64,000 nt of DNA from positions 6,669,001 through 6,733,000 of the forward strand of contig NZ_CP160403.1 in NCBI RefSeq assembly GCF_040782645.1, written 5' to 3'. Shown one piece after another: positions 32,713 to 41,452 of this stretch. This DNA is from Streptomyces sp. HUAS ZL42. GTDB lineage: Bacteria > Actinomycetota > Actinomycetes > Streptomycetales > Streptomycetaceae. The translations under genes and the position numbers were made by a program. Every line of letters begins with the position of its first letter. Positions within the stretch are counted from its first letter, which is position 1. Below the pieces are notes generated by a model, which saw nothing but the letters and a program-made list of their open reading frames with translations, searched no databases and was not told the DNA's origin.

Positions 32713-33363
32713 GTCTCCGCCGCTCCAGCTCCGCCGGCGCCGACAGGCCGTGCGCTCCACAGCGCTCGGCCAGCCGTCCCGCCTCGGCCAACTGCGCCCG
32801 GGTGGCGGCCGGTTCACCGGGCAGCGCGGCCAGCGCGGCTCCCGCCCGGATCCGGGCCATCGCCTCGTACAGCGGCATGCGGCGGGCGTCCGTTGCCGCC
32901 AGCTCTCCCCGGCCCGTGCCGCCCACGCGCCGGGCAGCCCCGCGAGCGGCTCCCCGCGCCACAGCGCGCACGCCGCGCGCAGCAGCCCCGCCCGCTCGGC
33001 GTCCGCCCGGCTGGCCTACCGGCTCGACGTACCGTTCCTGGACGGGGCGGGGCCCGGTCCTGGTGTGCCCTCTTCGGCACCGGTCGCGTCCGCCAGGGTC
33101 CGGCGGAGCCTCGCGGCGTGGGAGTAGAGCGACGCGCGGGCCTCGGCCGGCGGGTCCTCGCCCCACACCCGGTCGATCAGGGTCTCCAGCGGGACCGGGC
33201 GTCCGGCGTCGACGAGCAGGGCGGCCCCCGCACCATGGGACGCAGACGCCGTCGCGGCCGAACGGGACGCGTGGGAACACGCTTTCCAGGGGGAAGACGG
33301 GGGAGACGGGGGGAATCGGGGCCCGGGCGGTGCCGCGGCGGCGTCAGCATGTTTCGGCGGCAT
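32702..33363 (-). pseudogene. Decayed SARP/AfsR-family regulator gene
   Basis: Pieces of one regulator occur in three minus-strand frames in the right order. A winged-helix segment (LLVDAGRPVPLETLIDRVWG, about 33080-33220) is followed in another frame by a BTAD segment (RAACALWRGEPLAGLPG, about 32920-33000). A third frame ending at 32702 gives a TPR-like C-terminus (EAMARIRAGAALAALPGE). Parts of each domain are missing and no single frame joins them. This fits a SARP/AfsR activator that lost function through deletions and frameshifts. No intact SARP gene is nearby. Sequencing error could explain one frameshift but not the missing parts. Confidence 0.75.
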
Positions 33364-33588
33364 ATCTCACTGACGTGGGCATGCCTCGCTTCGGCGATGG
33401 GTAGGGGACGCGTCGGGGACGGACGTCCTCCCCAAGGAGTAGCCCGTACCCGCCGGTTCCTGCCGCGGGAGCAGCTCAGGCCTCTCCACGGGCACGATGT
33501 GCGGGACCGTCGCGGCGGGGAGGCTGGTCGCATCGGACTCGAGGCATCTCGAACTCTCCATGAGTCCCGATGCACCAGGAGGTCGAAC

Positions 33589-33690
33589 ATGAACCGCCAG
33601 ACCCGCATCCGCGTCGTCCGCCGCCCCGCCGCGCCCCGTGACATGCCGATCGACCGCAGGACTCCCTCGGGCCGGATCCTCCCCTACTGA
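33589..33690 (+). CDS. Putative 33-residue Arg/Pro-rich peptide
   Basis: A short frame opens at ATG 33589, six bases after a perfect AGGAGG (33577-33582), and ends at TGA 33690. The peptide is strongly basic (starts MNRQTRIRVVRRP, ends RRTPSGRILPY), has no Cys and no hydrophobic core, so it is neither a membrane peptide nor a lanthipeptide. The two-component regulator starts 47 bp later in the same direction, so the peptide may be co-transcribed as leader, antimicrobial-like or regulatory peptide. I recognise no family. The ribosome binding site is the main support. Confidence 0.5.
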   Translation: MNRQTRIRVVRRPAAPRDMPIDRRTPSGRILPY

Positions 33691-33737
33691 GCGCCGACGA
33701 CAGGGCGGCCCCGCCCCGCACGCCGTAGCGTGAACGC

Positions 33738-34415
33738 ATGCGCGTGCTGGTCGTCGAGGACGAGGAGCGGTTCGCGGCCGGGCTCAAGGACGGTCTGGAG
33801 GCCGAGGGGTTCGCCGTCGACGTGGCGCCCGACGGCGTGGACGGGCTGTGGCTGGCCCGGGAGAACAGCTACGACGCGATCGTCCTCGACATCATGCTGC
33901 CGCGCCTCAACGGCTACCGGGTCTGCCGGGCCCTGCGCGCCGACGGCGACTGGACGCCGATCCTCATGCTCACCGCCAAGGAGGGCGAGTGGGACGAGAT
34001 CGAGGGCCTCGACACCGGCGCCGACGACTATCTGACCAAGCCCGTCTCCTACGCCGTACTCCTCGCCCATCTGCGCGCCCTGCTGCGGCGGGAGGCGCAC
34101 CAGCGGCCCGCCGTGCTCGCCGCCGGGGACCTGCGGCTCGACCCGGCGACCCGGACGGTGACCCGGGCCGGCCGTGAAGTGGAGGTCACCGCACGGGAGT
34201 TGGCCGTACTCGAGTTCCTGCTGCGGCGGGCCGGGGAGGCGGTGTCCAAACGGGTCATCCTCGACCACGTCTGGGGCGACGACTTCGAGGGCGACCCCAA
34301 CATCGTCGAGGTGTACGTGCGCAGGCTGCGCAACAAGGTCGACCGGCCCTTCGGGCGCCACTCGCTGACGACGGTGCGGGGGCACGGATACCGGTTGGTC
34401 CCCGATGACGGCTGA
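33738..34415 (+). CDS. OmpR-family response regulator
   Basis: A 225-residue regulator. The receiver has acidic VVEDEE (5-10), phospho-acceptor Asp51 (VLDIMLPRLNGY), a switch Thr in MLTAKE and Lys in YLTKPVS. An OmpR/PhoB winged helix follows (ARELAVLEFLLRR, NIVEVYVRRLRNKVD, VRGHGYRL). ATG 33738 opens directly on the first beta strand (MRVLVVEDE). It is paired with the kinase gene, which overlaps it by 11 bases. The 11-bp direct repeats at 35669-35690 before the lipoprotein gene have the spacing bound by this regulator class, making the lipoprotein its probable target. Confidence 0.94.
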   Translation: MRVLVVEDEERFAAGLKDGLEAEGFAVDVAPDGVDGLWLARENSYDAIVLDIMLPRLNGYRVCRALRADGDWTPILMLTAKEGEWDEIEGLDTGADDYLTKPVSYAVLLAHLRALLRREAHQRPAVLAAGDLRLDPATRTVTRAGREVEVTARELAVLEFLLRRAGEAVSKRVILDHVWGDDFEGDPNIVEVYVRRLRNKVDRPFGRHSLTTVRGHGYRLVPDDG

Positions 34416-35652
34416 ACACGGCTCCAGGGCGCGGCTGCGTGCCGTACGGGTGCGGGCCACGGCCGTCGCCGTGCTCGCGGTCGCGCTCGCCCTGGTCGCC
34501 GGAGGTCTCGCGCTCGTGCTCGGGCTGCGGACGGAACTCAGCAACGACGTACGGGACGCGGCGCGCGCCCGGGCGCAGCAGGTGGCCCGGGTCATCGAGG
34601 CGGGCCGCGGGGTGCCCGAGCTGACCGTGGCCGATCCCGACGAGGAGTTCCTGCAGGTCGTCGACGCGGCCGGGACGGTCGTGGCGGCCAGCGGGAACGT
34701 CGAGGGGCGGCCGCCGGTGGCCCGGCTGCGGCCCGGCGGGGACACCTCCGTGCACACCCCGCTGGACGAGGACCCCTTCCTGGTCGTCGCGGTCGGCGCG
34801 CGCGACGACGGCCGCGAACTCGTCGTGCTCGACGGCAGGACGCCCGCCGGAGTCGCCGAGGCCGTCGCGACCGTCACCCACCTGCTCCTCATCGGCGTAC
34901 CCGTGCTGCTCCTGCTCGCCGCCGCCGCGACCTGGGCCGCCGTCGGCCGCGCTCTGCGCCGCGTGGACCGCGCCGAGGCCGCCCGGCGCCGCTTCGTCTC
35001 CGACGCCTCGCACGAGCTGCGCTCACCCGTCGCCACGGTCCGCCAGCACGCCGAGGTCGCCCTCGCCCACCCCGAGCGGGCCGACGCGGGGACGCTGGCC
35101 GGGACGGTGCGCGACGAGGCCGTACGCATGCAGCGGCTCGTCGACGACCTGCTGCTGCTCGCCCGCGCCGACGAGAGCGTGCTGCTGCGGGCCGGGCGGC
35201 GGCCGGTCGACCTCGACGACCTGGTCCTGGAGGAGGTACGGCGGCTGCGGTCGGCGACCGGCCTGCGTGTCGACGGCACAGGTGTCGGCGCGGCCAGGGT
35301 GACCGGCGACGAGGACGCGCTGCGGCGCCTGGTGCGCAACCTGGGCGAGAACGCGGCACGGTACGCCCACGCGCGCGTGGCGTTCACCCTCGCCGACACG
35401 GGCGACGGGCGGGTACGGCTGCTCGTGGACGACGACGGGCCGGGCATTCCGGCCGCCGACCGCAAACGGGTCCTCGACCGTTTCGTACGGCTGGACGAGT
35501 CCCGTGCCCGGGACGCCGGGGGTTCCGGCCTGGGCCTGGCGATCGTCGCGGAGGTGGCGGCCGCGCACCGGGGGACGGTGGAGGTCGGTGAGGCGCCGGA
35601 GCTGGGCGGGGTGCGGGTGACGGTGGTGCTGCCGTCGGGGGAGCGGAACTGA
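34405..35652 (+). CDS. Sensor histidine kinase partner of the OmpR-type regulator
   Basis: A 415-residue two-pass kinase. TM1 is at ~19-41, an extracytoplasmic sensor of about 115 residues follows, and TM2 is at ~157-178 with a short HAMP-like linker. Phospho-acceptor His203 sits in SDASHELRSPVATVRQH. The ATPase has N-box LVRNLGENAARYAH, DDDGPGIP and GGSGLGLAIV. It should phosphorylate Asp51 of the upstream regulator. The signal is unknown. The gene overlaps the regulator by 11 bases. The sensor domain is rich in Asp and Val with no recognised fold. Confidence 0.93.
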   Translation: MTAEHGSRARLRAVRVRATAVAVLAVALALVAGGLALVLGLRTELSNDVRDAARARAQQVARVIEAGRGVPELTVADPDEEFLQVVDAAGTVVAASGNVEGRPPVARLRPGGDTSVHTPLDEDPFLVVAVGARDDGRELVVLDGRTPAGVAEAVATVTHLLLIGVPVLLLLAAAATWAAVGRALRRVDRAEAARRRFVSDASHELRSPVATVRQHAEVALAHPERADAGTLAGTVRDEAVRMQRLVDDLLLLARADESVLLRAGRRPVDLDDLVLEEVRRLRSATGLRVDGTGVGAARVTGDEDALRRLVRNLGENAARYAHARVAFTLADTGDGRVRLLVDDDGPGIPAADRKRVLDRFVRLDESRARDAGGSGLGLAIVAEVAAAHRGTVEVGEAPELGGVRVTVVLPSGERN

Positions 35653-35668
35653 ACGCTCCGTCAGCTTC

Positions 35669-35690
35669 GTTCAGGGTCCGTTCAGCCGCG
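35669..35690 (+). promoter_or_regulatory. 11-bp direct repeats resembling a PhoP/OmpR-type binding site
   Basis: GTTCAGGGTCC is followed directly by GTTCAGCCGCG, about 40 bp before the lipoprotein start. Two direct repeats with an 11-bp period and a GTTCA core resemble the Streptomyces PHO-box unit (GTTCACC) and the general binding mode of OmpR/PhoB regulators. The adjacent two-component system is the natural candidate to bind here; PhoP itself is the alternative. Confidence 0.5.
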
Positions 35691-35727
35691 GTGCGGGACG
35701 CTCGGGACGTCCGCCGAGGAGGCCGTC

Positions 35728-37095
35728 ATGAACGCCCACCACTACGACCGCAAGAACCGCAGGACCCTGTGGCCCGTCCTGGGGGCCGCCGTCCTGCTGA
35801 CCGGGGCCTGCTCCTCGGGCGGGGCCTCGCAGGCGAGCGCCGACGACTGCGTGCACGTCGTGGACGAGGACACCGGCAGGACCGGATCCGAATGCCTTCC
35901 GCTGGCACCCGAGAGCGCCCGCGTCGACCTCGCGAAGCCGGTCTTCACCCACCCCACCCGGATCACCAATCCCCTGCACCCCACGGCCCGGGTGACCCAG
36001 ACGATCTACGGCGGGCAGACGGACGACGAGCCGTTCCGCTCCGAGGTCAGCCTGCTGCCCGGCACCAGGACCATCACCTGGGACGGCCGGACGATCGACG
36101 CCCTGACCTCGCAGTACGTCGCCTACGCGGACGGCCGCATCCAGGAGGTCGCCCTCGACTGGTACGCACAGGCCGACGACGGCTCCGTCTGGTATCTCGG
36201 CGAGGACGTCTTCAACTACGAGGACGGCGTCGTCGCGAACACGGACGGTACCTGGCAGGCGGGCAAGGACGAGGCGCCCGGCGCGATGATCATGCCCGCG
36301 CATCCGCAGAAGGGCGATGTGTACCGTCCCGAGAACCTCCCCGGAGTCGTCTTCGAGGAGGTCACCGTGAAGGCCGTGAACCAGACGGCCGACGGCCCGT
36401 ACGGCAGGATCGAAGGCGCGATGACCGTCCGCGAACTGCACATGGACGGCTCGACCGAGGACAAGGTCTTCGCCCCCGGGTACGGGGAGTTCTCCACCGG
36501 CAACGACGGCGGTGATCTGGAGGCGGTGTCGCTCGCCGTACCGACCGACGCGAAGCCGGGGCCGCTGCCGGCCCGCCTGGCCGCCCTCGACCGGGCCGCG
36601 AGCGCGGCGCAGGACGGCGAGGTCACCGACGCGGACGCCCGCGCGGTGCACGCCGCCTGGACGGCGTACCGCGGCTCCGACGCCGTACCGCCGCTGCTGG
36701 AACGGCAGATGAGCCGCGACCTCGACACCCTCGACGAGGCCGTCGGCGCGGGGGAGGCCGCGGAGGCGCGCGAGGCGGCGCTGCGGGTCGCGCAGAACAC
36801 CACCGACCTGAGACTGCGCTACGAGCCCGTACGGACCGTCGACCTGGACCGGTTCGCCCTGTGGGCACACCAGCTGGGCATCGACGCGGCCGCCGGCGAC
36901 GAGGGAGCGGTCGCGGGCGACGTCACCAGCCTCGAACTCGCCTGGCAGCGCCTGCGCGACGACTCCGCCGCGGCCGCCGCCGTCACGGCCGACCTGCGCG
37001 AGGCGCGCGAGGCGGCCGACCGCGGGGACACGCAGGCGGCTGGGCAGGTGGCGCCGAGGCTGGTGGACGACATCGCGCGGGTGACGGGCGGCTGA
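35728..37095 (+). CDS. Lipoprotein linked to a two-component system
   Basis: A 455-residue exported lipoprotein: signal RRTLWPVLGAAVLL, lipobox TGAC with Cys28, then a Ser/Gly/Ala spacer. Residues ~60-275 form a beta-rich domain (VFTHPTRITNP, LDWYAQADDGSVWYLGEDV, GAMIMPAHPQKGDVYRPE). The C-terminal ~170 residues are helical and Ala/Asp/Glu-rich. I recognise no enzyme motif. ATG 35728 has GAGGAGG upstream. It follows the kinase gene by 75 bp with its own operator-like repeats, so it may be a regulated output or an accessory sensor of that system. Confidence 0.85.
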   Translation: MNAHHYDRKNRRTLWPVLGAAVLLTGACSSGGASQASADDCVHVVDEDTGRTGSECLPLAPESARVDLAKPVFTHPTRITNPLHPTARVTQTIYGGQTDDEPFRSEVSLLPGTRTITWDGRTIDALTSQYVAYADGRIQEVALDWYAQADDGSVWYLGEDVFNYEDGVVANTDGTWQAGKDEAPGAMIMPAHPQKGDVYRPENLPGVVFEEVTVKAVNQTADGPYGRIEGAMTVRELHMDGSTEDKVFAPGYGEFSTGNDGGDLEAVSLAVPTDAKPGPLPARLAALDRAASAAQDGEVTDADARAVHAAWTAYRGSDAVPPLLERQMSRDLDTLDEAVGAGEAAEAREAALRVAQNTTDLRLRYEPVRTVDLDRFALWAHQLGIDAAAGDEGAVAGDVTSLELAWQRLRDDSAAAAAVTADLREAREAADRGDTQAAGQVAPRLVDDIARVTGG

Positions 37096-37119
37096 CGGCC
37101 CGCGTGTCCCTCGCCGTGC

Positions 37120-38157
37120 TCAGGTGCCCAGCGGGTCCAGTTCCAGCGGCTGGATCTTGCCCTCCAGCATGGCGCCCAGACCCATCGCGGCGCAGACGTC
37201 CGGGCGTTCGGCGATGTGCACCGGCATGCCGGTCGCCTGCCGGAGCATCTGGTCGAGGCCCGGGAGCAGGGCGCTGCCGCCGACCATCATGATCCCGCGG
37301 TCGGCGAGGTCGGCGACCAGGTCCGGCGGGCAGTCCCGCAGAACCCTGCCGATGCCGTCGAGCACGGCGGTCAGCGGGGTCTCGATCGCGTCGCGCACGG
37401 CGGCGGTGTCGACCTTCACGGAACGGGCGAGGCCCGTGGCCACGTCCCGCCCGTGGATCTCCGTCGACGCCGGCCCCTGCTGGGTGAGCCCGTTGCCGGA
37501 GAGCGCGAGCTGCAGCGGTCGTACGGACTGGCTGGGGAGCATGAGTTCGTGCTCGTGGCGCAGATGCTGGACGATCGCGTGGTCGACCGCCTCGCCCCCG
37601 ATCGGGATGCGCTCGGCGGTCACGATCGAGCCGAGGGAGAGGACCGCCACCTGGGTCGCGGCCGCGCCGCACACCATGATCATGGTGCCTTCCGGCTGCT
37701 CGACCGGGAGTCCGCAGCCGACGGCGGCCGCGATGAGGGTGTCCACGAGTTCCACGCGGCGGGCGCCGAGGCCGACGAGTGTCTCGATCGCGGCGCGCTG
37801 CGCCAGCGGGTCCGCGTCGTGCGGCGTGCAGGCGGCGGCGCGCAGCCGGGGCTTGCGGCGCAGTGAACGGCGGATCTTGTCACCGATCAGATGCCGCAGC
37901 ATGCGCTGTGCCATCTCGATGTCGACGACCGTGCCGCCGGAGACCGGGCGGACGACACGGATGTAGTGCGGGGTGCGGCCCGTCATCTTCTCCGCGAACT
38001 CGCCGACAGCGATCAGCGCGCCGGTACGGGTGTTCACGGCGGCGGCGGAGGGCTGGTCGACGACGAGTCCGGCGCCTTTGACGTAGACGCGGGTGCGAGC
38101 CGCGCCCAGGTCGACGGCGAAGTGGCAGCGGCGCAGCTGCTCCAGACTGGCGGTCAT
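37120..38157 (-). CDS. mbl: MreB-like actin homologue (Mbl)
   Basis: A 345-residue MreB/Mbl-type ATPase. Phosphate 1 is AVDLGAARTRVYVKG, a connect region follows near VELVDTLIAAAVGCG, phosphate 2 is IMVCGAAATQVAVLSLG and the adenosine motif is GIMMVGGSALLPGLD. Streptomyces use MreB and Mbl in sporulation and spore-wall integrity rather than lateral wall growth. ATG 38157 is supported by GGGAGG nine bases upstream. Its location next to matB agrees with what I recall of the mbl region of Streptomyces chromosomes, but the paralogue assignment (mbl versus another mreB-like gene) should be confirmed by orthology. Confidence 0.85.
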   Translation of the reverse strand: MTASLEQLRRCHFAVDLGAARTRVYVKGAGLVVDQPSAAAVNTRTGALIAVGEFAEKMTGRTPHYIRVVRPVSGGTVVDIEMAQRMLRHLIGDKIRRSLRRKPRLRAAACTPHDADPLAQRAAIETLVGLGARRVELVDTLIAAAVGCGLPVEQPEGTMIMVCGAAATQVAVLSLGSIVTAERIPIGGEAVDHAIVQHLRHEHELMLPSQSVRPLQLALSGNGLTQQGPASTEIHGRDVATGLARSVKVDTAAVRDAIETPLTAVLDGIGRVLRDCPPDLVADLADRGIMMVGGSALLPGLDQMLRQATGMPVHIAERPDVCAAMGLGAMLEGKIQPLELDPLGT

Positions 38158-38245
38158 GGCAGGTCCTCCCGAGAGCACAGACCGTGGGGCCGCCGGACGG
38201 CAGGCCTCTTTTCGCATCGTGCGGGGACGGAGGCGAGGGCGCCTT

Positions 38246-38572
38246 TTATAGGCGCCCGGGCGGGGTGCCGCCGAACGGGGGATTTCGCCGACGCCGGCCG
38301 GCCGGACAGGCTCTGGAGGGAACGCGCGGCCTCCAGGACGGGGCGAGGGAGGAGACGGTGATCTCGCAGCCCGCCTCGCGCGGGCGCTGCTCGACGGGGG
38401 AGGGCGCAGCCGGGGAGCGCAGGGCGCGCAGGAGGCAGTCGGGGTGGAGGAGGAGGCCCAGGTACTCGCCGCGGTCGTGGACACCGGCGAGAGGCAGGCG
38501 GTACCGCTCGAGGCAGCGGCGTACGGCCCGCCCCTTCCACGGCGCCCCGGTCGTCTTCTTCAGCAGGCTCAG
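38246..38572 (-). other. Coding-like open frame without a standard start codon
   Basis: A 108-codon minus-strand frame runs to TAA at 38246 with almost every third position G or C, as in real Streptomyces genes. It encodes LKKTTGAPWKGRAVRRCLER near its beginning and a Pro/Arg-rich tail. It contains no ATG, GTG or TTG. The only start-like position is a CTG overlapping the upstream carboxyltransferase stop (CTGA). It may be a rare CTG-initiated gene, a frameshifted extension of the carboxyltransferase, or the remnant of a gene that lost its 5' end. It lies 89 bases before the mbl start. Confidence 0.4.
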
Positions 38573-39909
38573 GGGTGGCCGACGTCCGCCATGCCCCGGA
38601 TCACCCCCAGCTCCACCAGGTCCTGTGGACGCAGGCGGAGCTGACCGGCCGTCGCCTCGACCTCCTCCGGCGGCCGCTTCAGGATCGCCGCCGCGAGCTC
38701 CGGGGCGATCACCGAGAAATAGCTGTCGGGCGTGGCCCAGGTGTTGCCGGGCGCGGCCAGCGCCAGCGCCCCGCCGGAGCCGCCCTCGCCGATCACCAGG
38801 GTGGTGACGGGCGTGCGCGCGGCGGCCACCACGCCGAAGAGGTCCGCGATCGCCGCGCCCGCGCCCTGCCGCTCCGCCTCCGCGTCATTGGCCGCCCCCG
38901 GGGTGTCCACCAGCGTCAGCACCGGGATGCCGAGCCGGTCCGCGAGCCGGATCAGCCGGGCGGCGGTGCGGTAGCCGGCCGGGCGGGTCGCTGCCCCGGT
39001 CTGCGCGGCGTAGGCGATCGTACGGCCGTCGTGCGCCCCGAACCCGCACCGCATGCCCTCGGGGTCGGTCCCCCCGCAGCGGTCGCCGCCGATCGCGACA
39101 CGATGCGTGAAGTAGGCGTCCAAGTAGCGCCCGGCGCGGGGGCGTTGAGGCGAGCGGGCGCGCCGCACGGCGTCCCAGCCGGTGGCCGGGAGACCCCTCG
39201 CCCCGAGGGCGTGTGGAACCGGCGCAGGCTCGGTCGACGGCGACGTCAGCAGCCGCAGCCACCGCCCCAGCGTCTCCCGCAGCTCCTCCGGCCGTACGAC
39301 CGCGTCCGCCGACCCCGTCGCGACCTGCGCCTCGGCCGTGTACGCCGCCGGGTCCGCGTCCGGCGGCCGTACCCGGGAGCCCGCGAAGCCGACCTGCGCG
39401 CCGGGCAGCGCGAGAATCACGTCGGCGCCCGCGCCGAGGGTGGCCCAGCCCCCGCCGGTCGTCGGATCCCGCAACACGGCGACCTGGGGCAGCCCCGCCT
39501 CCCGCGTGAGCGCCGACTGCCGTGCCACCCGCTGTAGTTGGGCCAGCGCGAGCATGCCCTCCTGCATCCGGCTGCCGCCCGTCGCGACCAGCGGCACGAC
39601 CGGCAGCCGCCGCTCACGCGCGTACTCGTACGCCGCCACGAGCCGGTCGCCGGTGCGCTCGCCCAGAGAGCCGCCCAGGAAGCCGAACTCGAAGGCGATC
39701 AGCACGGCCCGGGTGCCCTCGACGCCCGCCGTGCCGCACACCACGGACTCCGACTCGCCCGTGCGCTCGGCGGCGCGGGCGCGCGAGGCGTCGTAACCCT
39801 GCCAGCCGAGCGGGCCGTCGGGCCCCGATTCCCTTGACGAGTAAGGGAGTTCGGTGAAGTCGTCGGCCACGAGGGCGACGGCCTGCCGGGCCGTGAGGCG
39901 CCCGCTCAC
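38569..39909 (-). CDS. Fused carboxyltransferase (beta-alpha) of the acyl-CoA carboxylase / malonate decarboxylase type
   Basis: 446 residues with two crotonase-type lobes. The N-terminal lobe carries AFEFGFLGGSLGER and GGSRMQEGMLAL, the beta signature. The C-terminal lobe carries LTLVDTPGAANDAEAERQG and VIGEGGSGGALALA, the alpha signature. No zinc finger is seen. Such proteins transfer or remove the carboxyl group of acyl- or malonyl-thioesters. The GTG start overlaps the matB stop (four bases), so it probably acts on malonyl units together with MatB, for example as acetyl-CoA carboxyltransferase or malonate decarboxylase subunit. The biotin carboxylase partner is not in the window. Confidence 0.85.
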   Translation of the reverse strand: MSGRLTARQAVALVADDFTELPYSSRESGPDGPLGWQGYDASRARAAERTGESESVVCGTAGVEGTRAVLIAFEFGFLGGSLGERTGDRLVAAYEYARERRLPVVPLVATGGSRMQEGMLALAQLQRVARQSALTREAGLPQVAVLRDPTTGGGWATLGAGADVILALPGAQVGFAGSRVRPPDADPAAYTAEAQVATGSADAVVRPEELRETLGRWLRLLTSPSTEPAPVPHALGARGLPATGWDAVRRARSPQRPRAGRYLDAYFTHRVAIGGDRCGGTDPEGMRCGFGAHDGRTIAYAAQTGAATRPAGYRTAARLIRLADRLGIPVLTLVDTPGAANDAEAERQGAGAAIADLFGVVAAARTPVTTLVIGEGGSGGALALAAPGNTWATPDSYFSVIAPELAAAILKRPPEEVEATAGQLRLRPQDLVELGVIRGMADVGHP

Positions 39910-41351
39910 GACGTCAGCGCCCGCTTCATGATCTTCCCCATGTCGTTGCGGGGCAGGGCGTCGAGGTAGCGGACCACACGCGGCCGCTTGTGCGGGGCGA
40001 GCCGGCGCGCCACATGGTCGGCCAACTCCCCTTCGGCGGGCGGCGACGCGGGATCCGCAGGGACGATCCAGGCGACGATCCGCTCACCCAGGTCGGCGTC
40101 CGGCTCCCCGGTGACGGCGGCCTCCCGCACCCCCGGATGCTCCAGAAGCGCGTTCTCGATCTCACCGGCCCCGATCTTGTAACCCCCGCTCTTGATCAGA
40201 TCGGTGGCCTTGCGGCCGACGATCCGGACGTAACCGTCGGGGTCGCGCACCGCCATGTCGCCGGTGCGGAACCAGCCGTCGGCGGTGAAGGCGGCGGCGG
40301 TCGCGTCGGGCCGGTTGAGGTACTCGGTGAACAGGTTCGGGCCGCGCACCTGGATCTCGCCGACGGTCTCCGAGTCGTACGACGTCACCGCCGACCCGTC
40401 CTCCTCCACCAGCCGCAGCTCCACGCCAGGCAGCGGCACGCCCACCGTTCCCGCCCGTGCCTCGCCGTCGGCGCGGACGCTCGTGTTCATGAGCGTCTCC
40501 GTCATGCCGTACCGCTCGATGACCCGCCTCCCGGTCGCGGCCGTGATCCGCTCGTGGTCGTGCACCGGGAGGGCGGCGGAGCCGGAGACCAGCAGCCGTG
40601 CGCCACCGAGCGCCTTGGCCAACTCGGGGTCCGTGGGCAGTGCTTCGGCGATGCGGTGGTACATCGTCGGCACCCCGAACAGCATGGTCGCGCCGGTGTT
40701 CAGCTCGCGGGCGACGCCCTCGGTGCCGAACCGGCCGAGGTGACGGACACCGCCGCCGCGCCGCAGCGGGCCCAGGATGCCCAGCACCAGCCCGTGCACA
40801 TGGAACAGCGGCAGCCCGTGCACCAGCACGTCCTCGCCCGTCCACTGCCAGGCGTCGGCGAGGGCGTCCAGGGTGGCGGCGATCGCACGGCGGGGGATGA
40901 CGGCGCCCTTGGGCGGACCGGTGGTGCCGGAGGTGTAGACGACCAGGGCGGGGTCCTCGTCCGCGGCCGACCGGTCGTCGGGGGCCGGTCCGGTGGCCTG
41001 TACGTCGACGTCCACGCGCGCCAAGTGTCCTACCGCTTCCGGGAGTTCCTCGCCGGGAGCGGCCAGGAGCAGCGAAGGCGCACTGTCGGACAGGATGTGC
41101 CCGAGCTCCTTCTCCCCCGACTTCGGGTTGAGCGGTACGGCGGCCACCCCGGCGAGCAGCACGCCCACGACCCCGACGGCCGTCTCCAGGGAGGGGGTCG
41201 CCCAGACGGCGACCCTCTGTGCCCCGCGGATCCGCTCACCGACGGCCCCGGCCGCGGCCGCGAGCTCGGCGTACGTCAGGGAACGGTCACCGAAGCGCAG
41301 GGCGACCTGCTCGCCGGGGCCGTCCTTCAGGGCCGGGAAGAGGGAGGACAC
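39906..41351 (-). CDS. matB: Malonyl-CoA synthetase MatB
   Basis: A 481-residue ANL-superfamily ligase: A3 YTSGTTGPPKGAV, FHVHGLVLG (malonate pocket region), YGMTETLMNTS (A5), GWFRTGDMA (A7), GRKATDLIKSGGYKIGAGE (A8) and PRNDMGKIMK with the catalytic Lys. The pattern and MSSLFPAL start agree with Streptomyces MatB, which makes malonyl-CoA or methylmalonyl-CoA from the free acid, CoA and ATP. The GTG start at 41351 has GAGGAG seven bases upstream. It is coupled to the carboxyltransferase gene and supplies extender units for fatty acid or polyketide synthesis. Confidence 0.93.
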   Translation of the reverse strand: MSSLFPALKDGPGEQVALRFGDRSLTYAELAAAAGAVGERIRGAQRVAVWATPSLETAVGVVGVLLAGVAAVPLNPKSGEKELGHILSDSAPSLLLAAPGEELPEAVGHLARVDVDVQATGPAPDDRSAADEDPALVVYTSGTTGPPKGAVIPRRAIAATLDALADAWQWTGEDVLVHGLPLFHVHGLVLGILGPLRRGGGVRHLGRFGTEGVARELNTGATMLFGVPTMYHRIAEALPTDPELAKALGGARLLVSGSAALPVHDHERITAATGRRVIERYGMTETLMNTSVRADGEARAGTVGVPLPGVELRLVEEDGSAVTSYDSETVGEIQVRGPNLFTEYLNRPDATAAAFTADGWFRTGDMAVRDPDGYVRIVGRKATDLIKSGGYKIGAGEIENALLEHPGVREAAVTGEPDADLGERIVAWIVPADPASPPAEGELADHVARRLAPHKRPRVVRYLDALPRNDMGKIMKRALTS

Positions 41352-41452
41352 GCGACGACTCCTCGGGGTCGGGGACCTGGCACAACATCGTTCCTACACC
41401 AGGGTCGGGGAAATCAGGCGCTGCCGGAGATTGATCCCCGTCACTTCCACGG

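Noticed and set aside
33000-33130. Plus-strand reading near the SARP remnant
   Set aside because: The recognisable SARP pieces are all on the minus strand; the plus frame is a coincidence.
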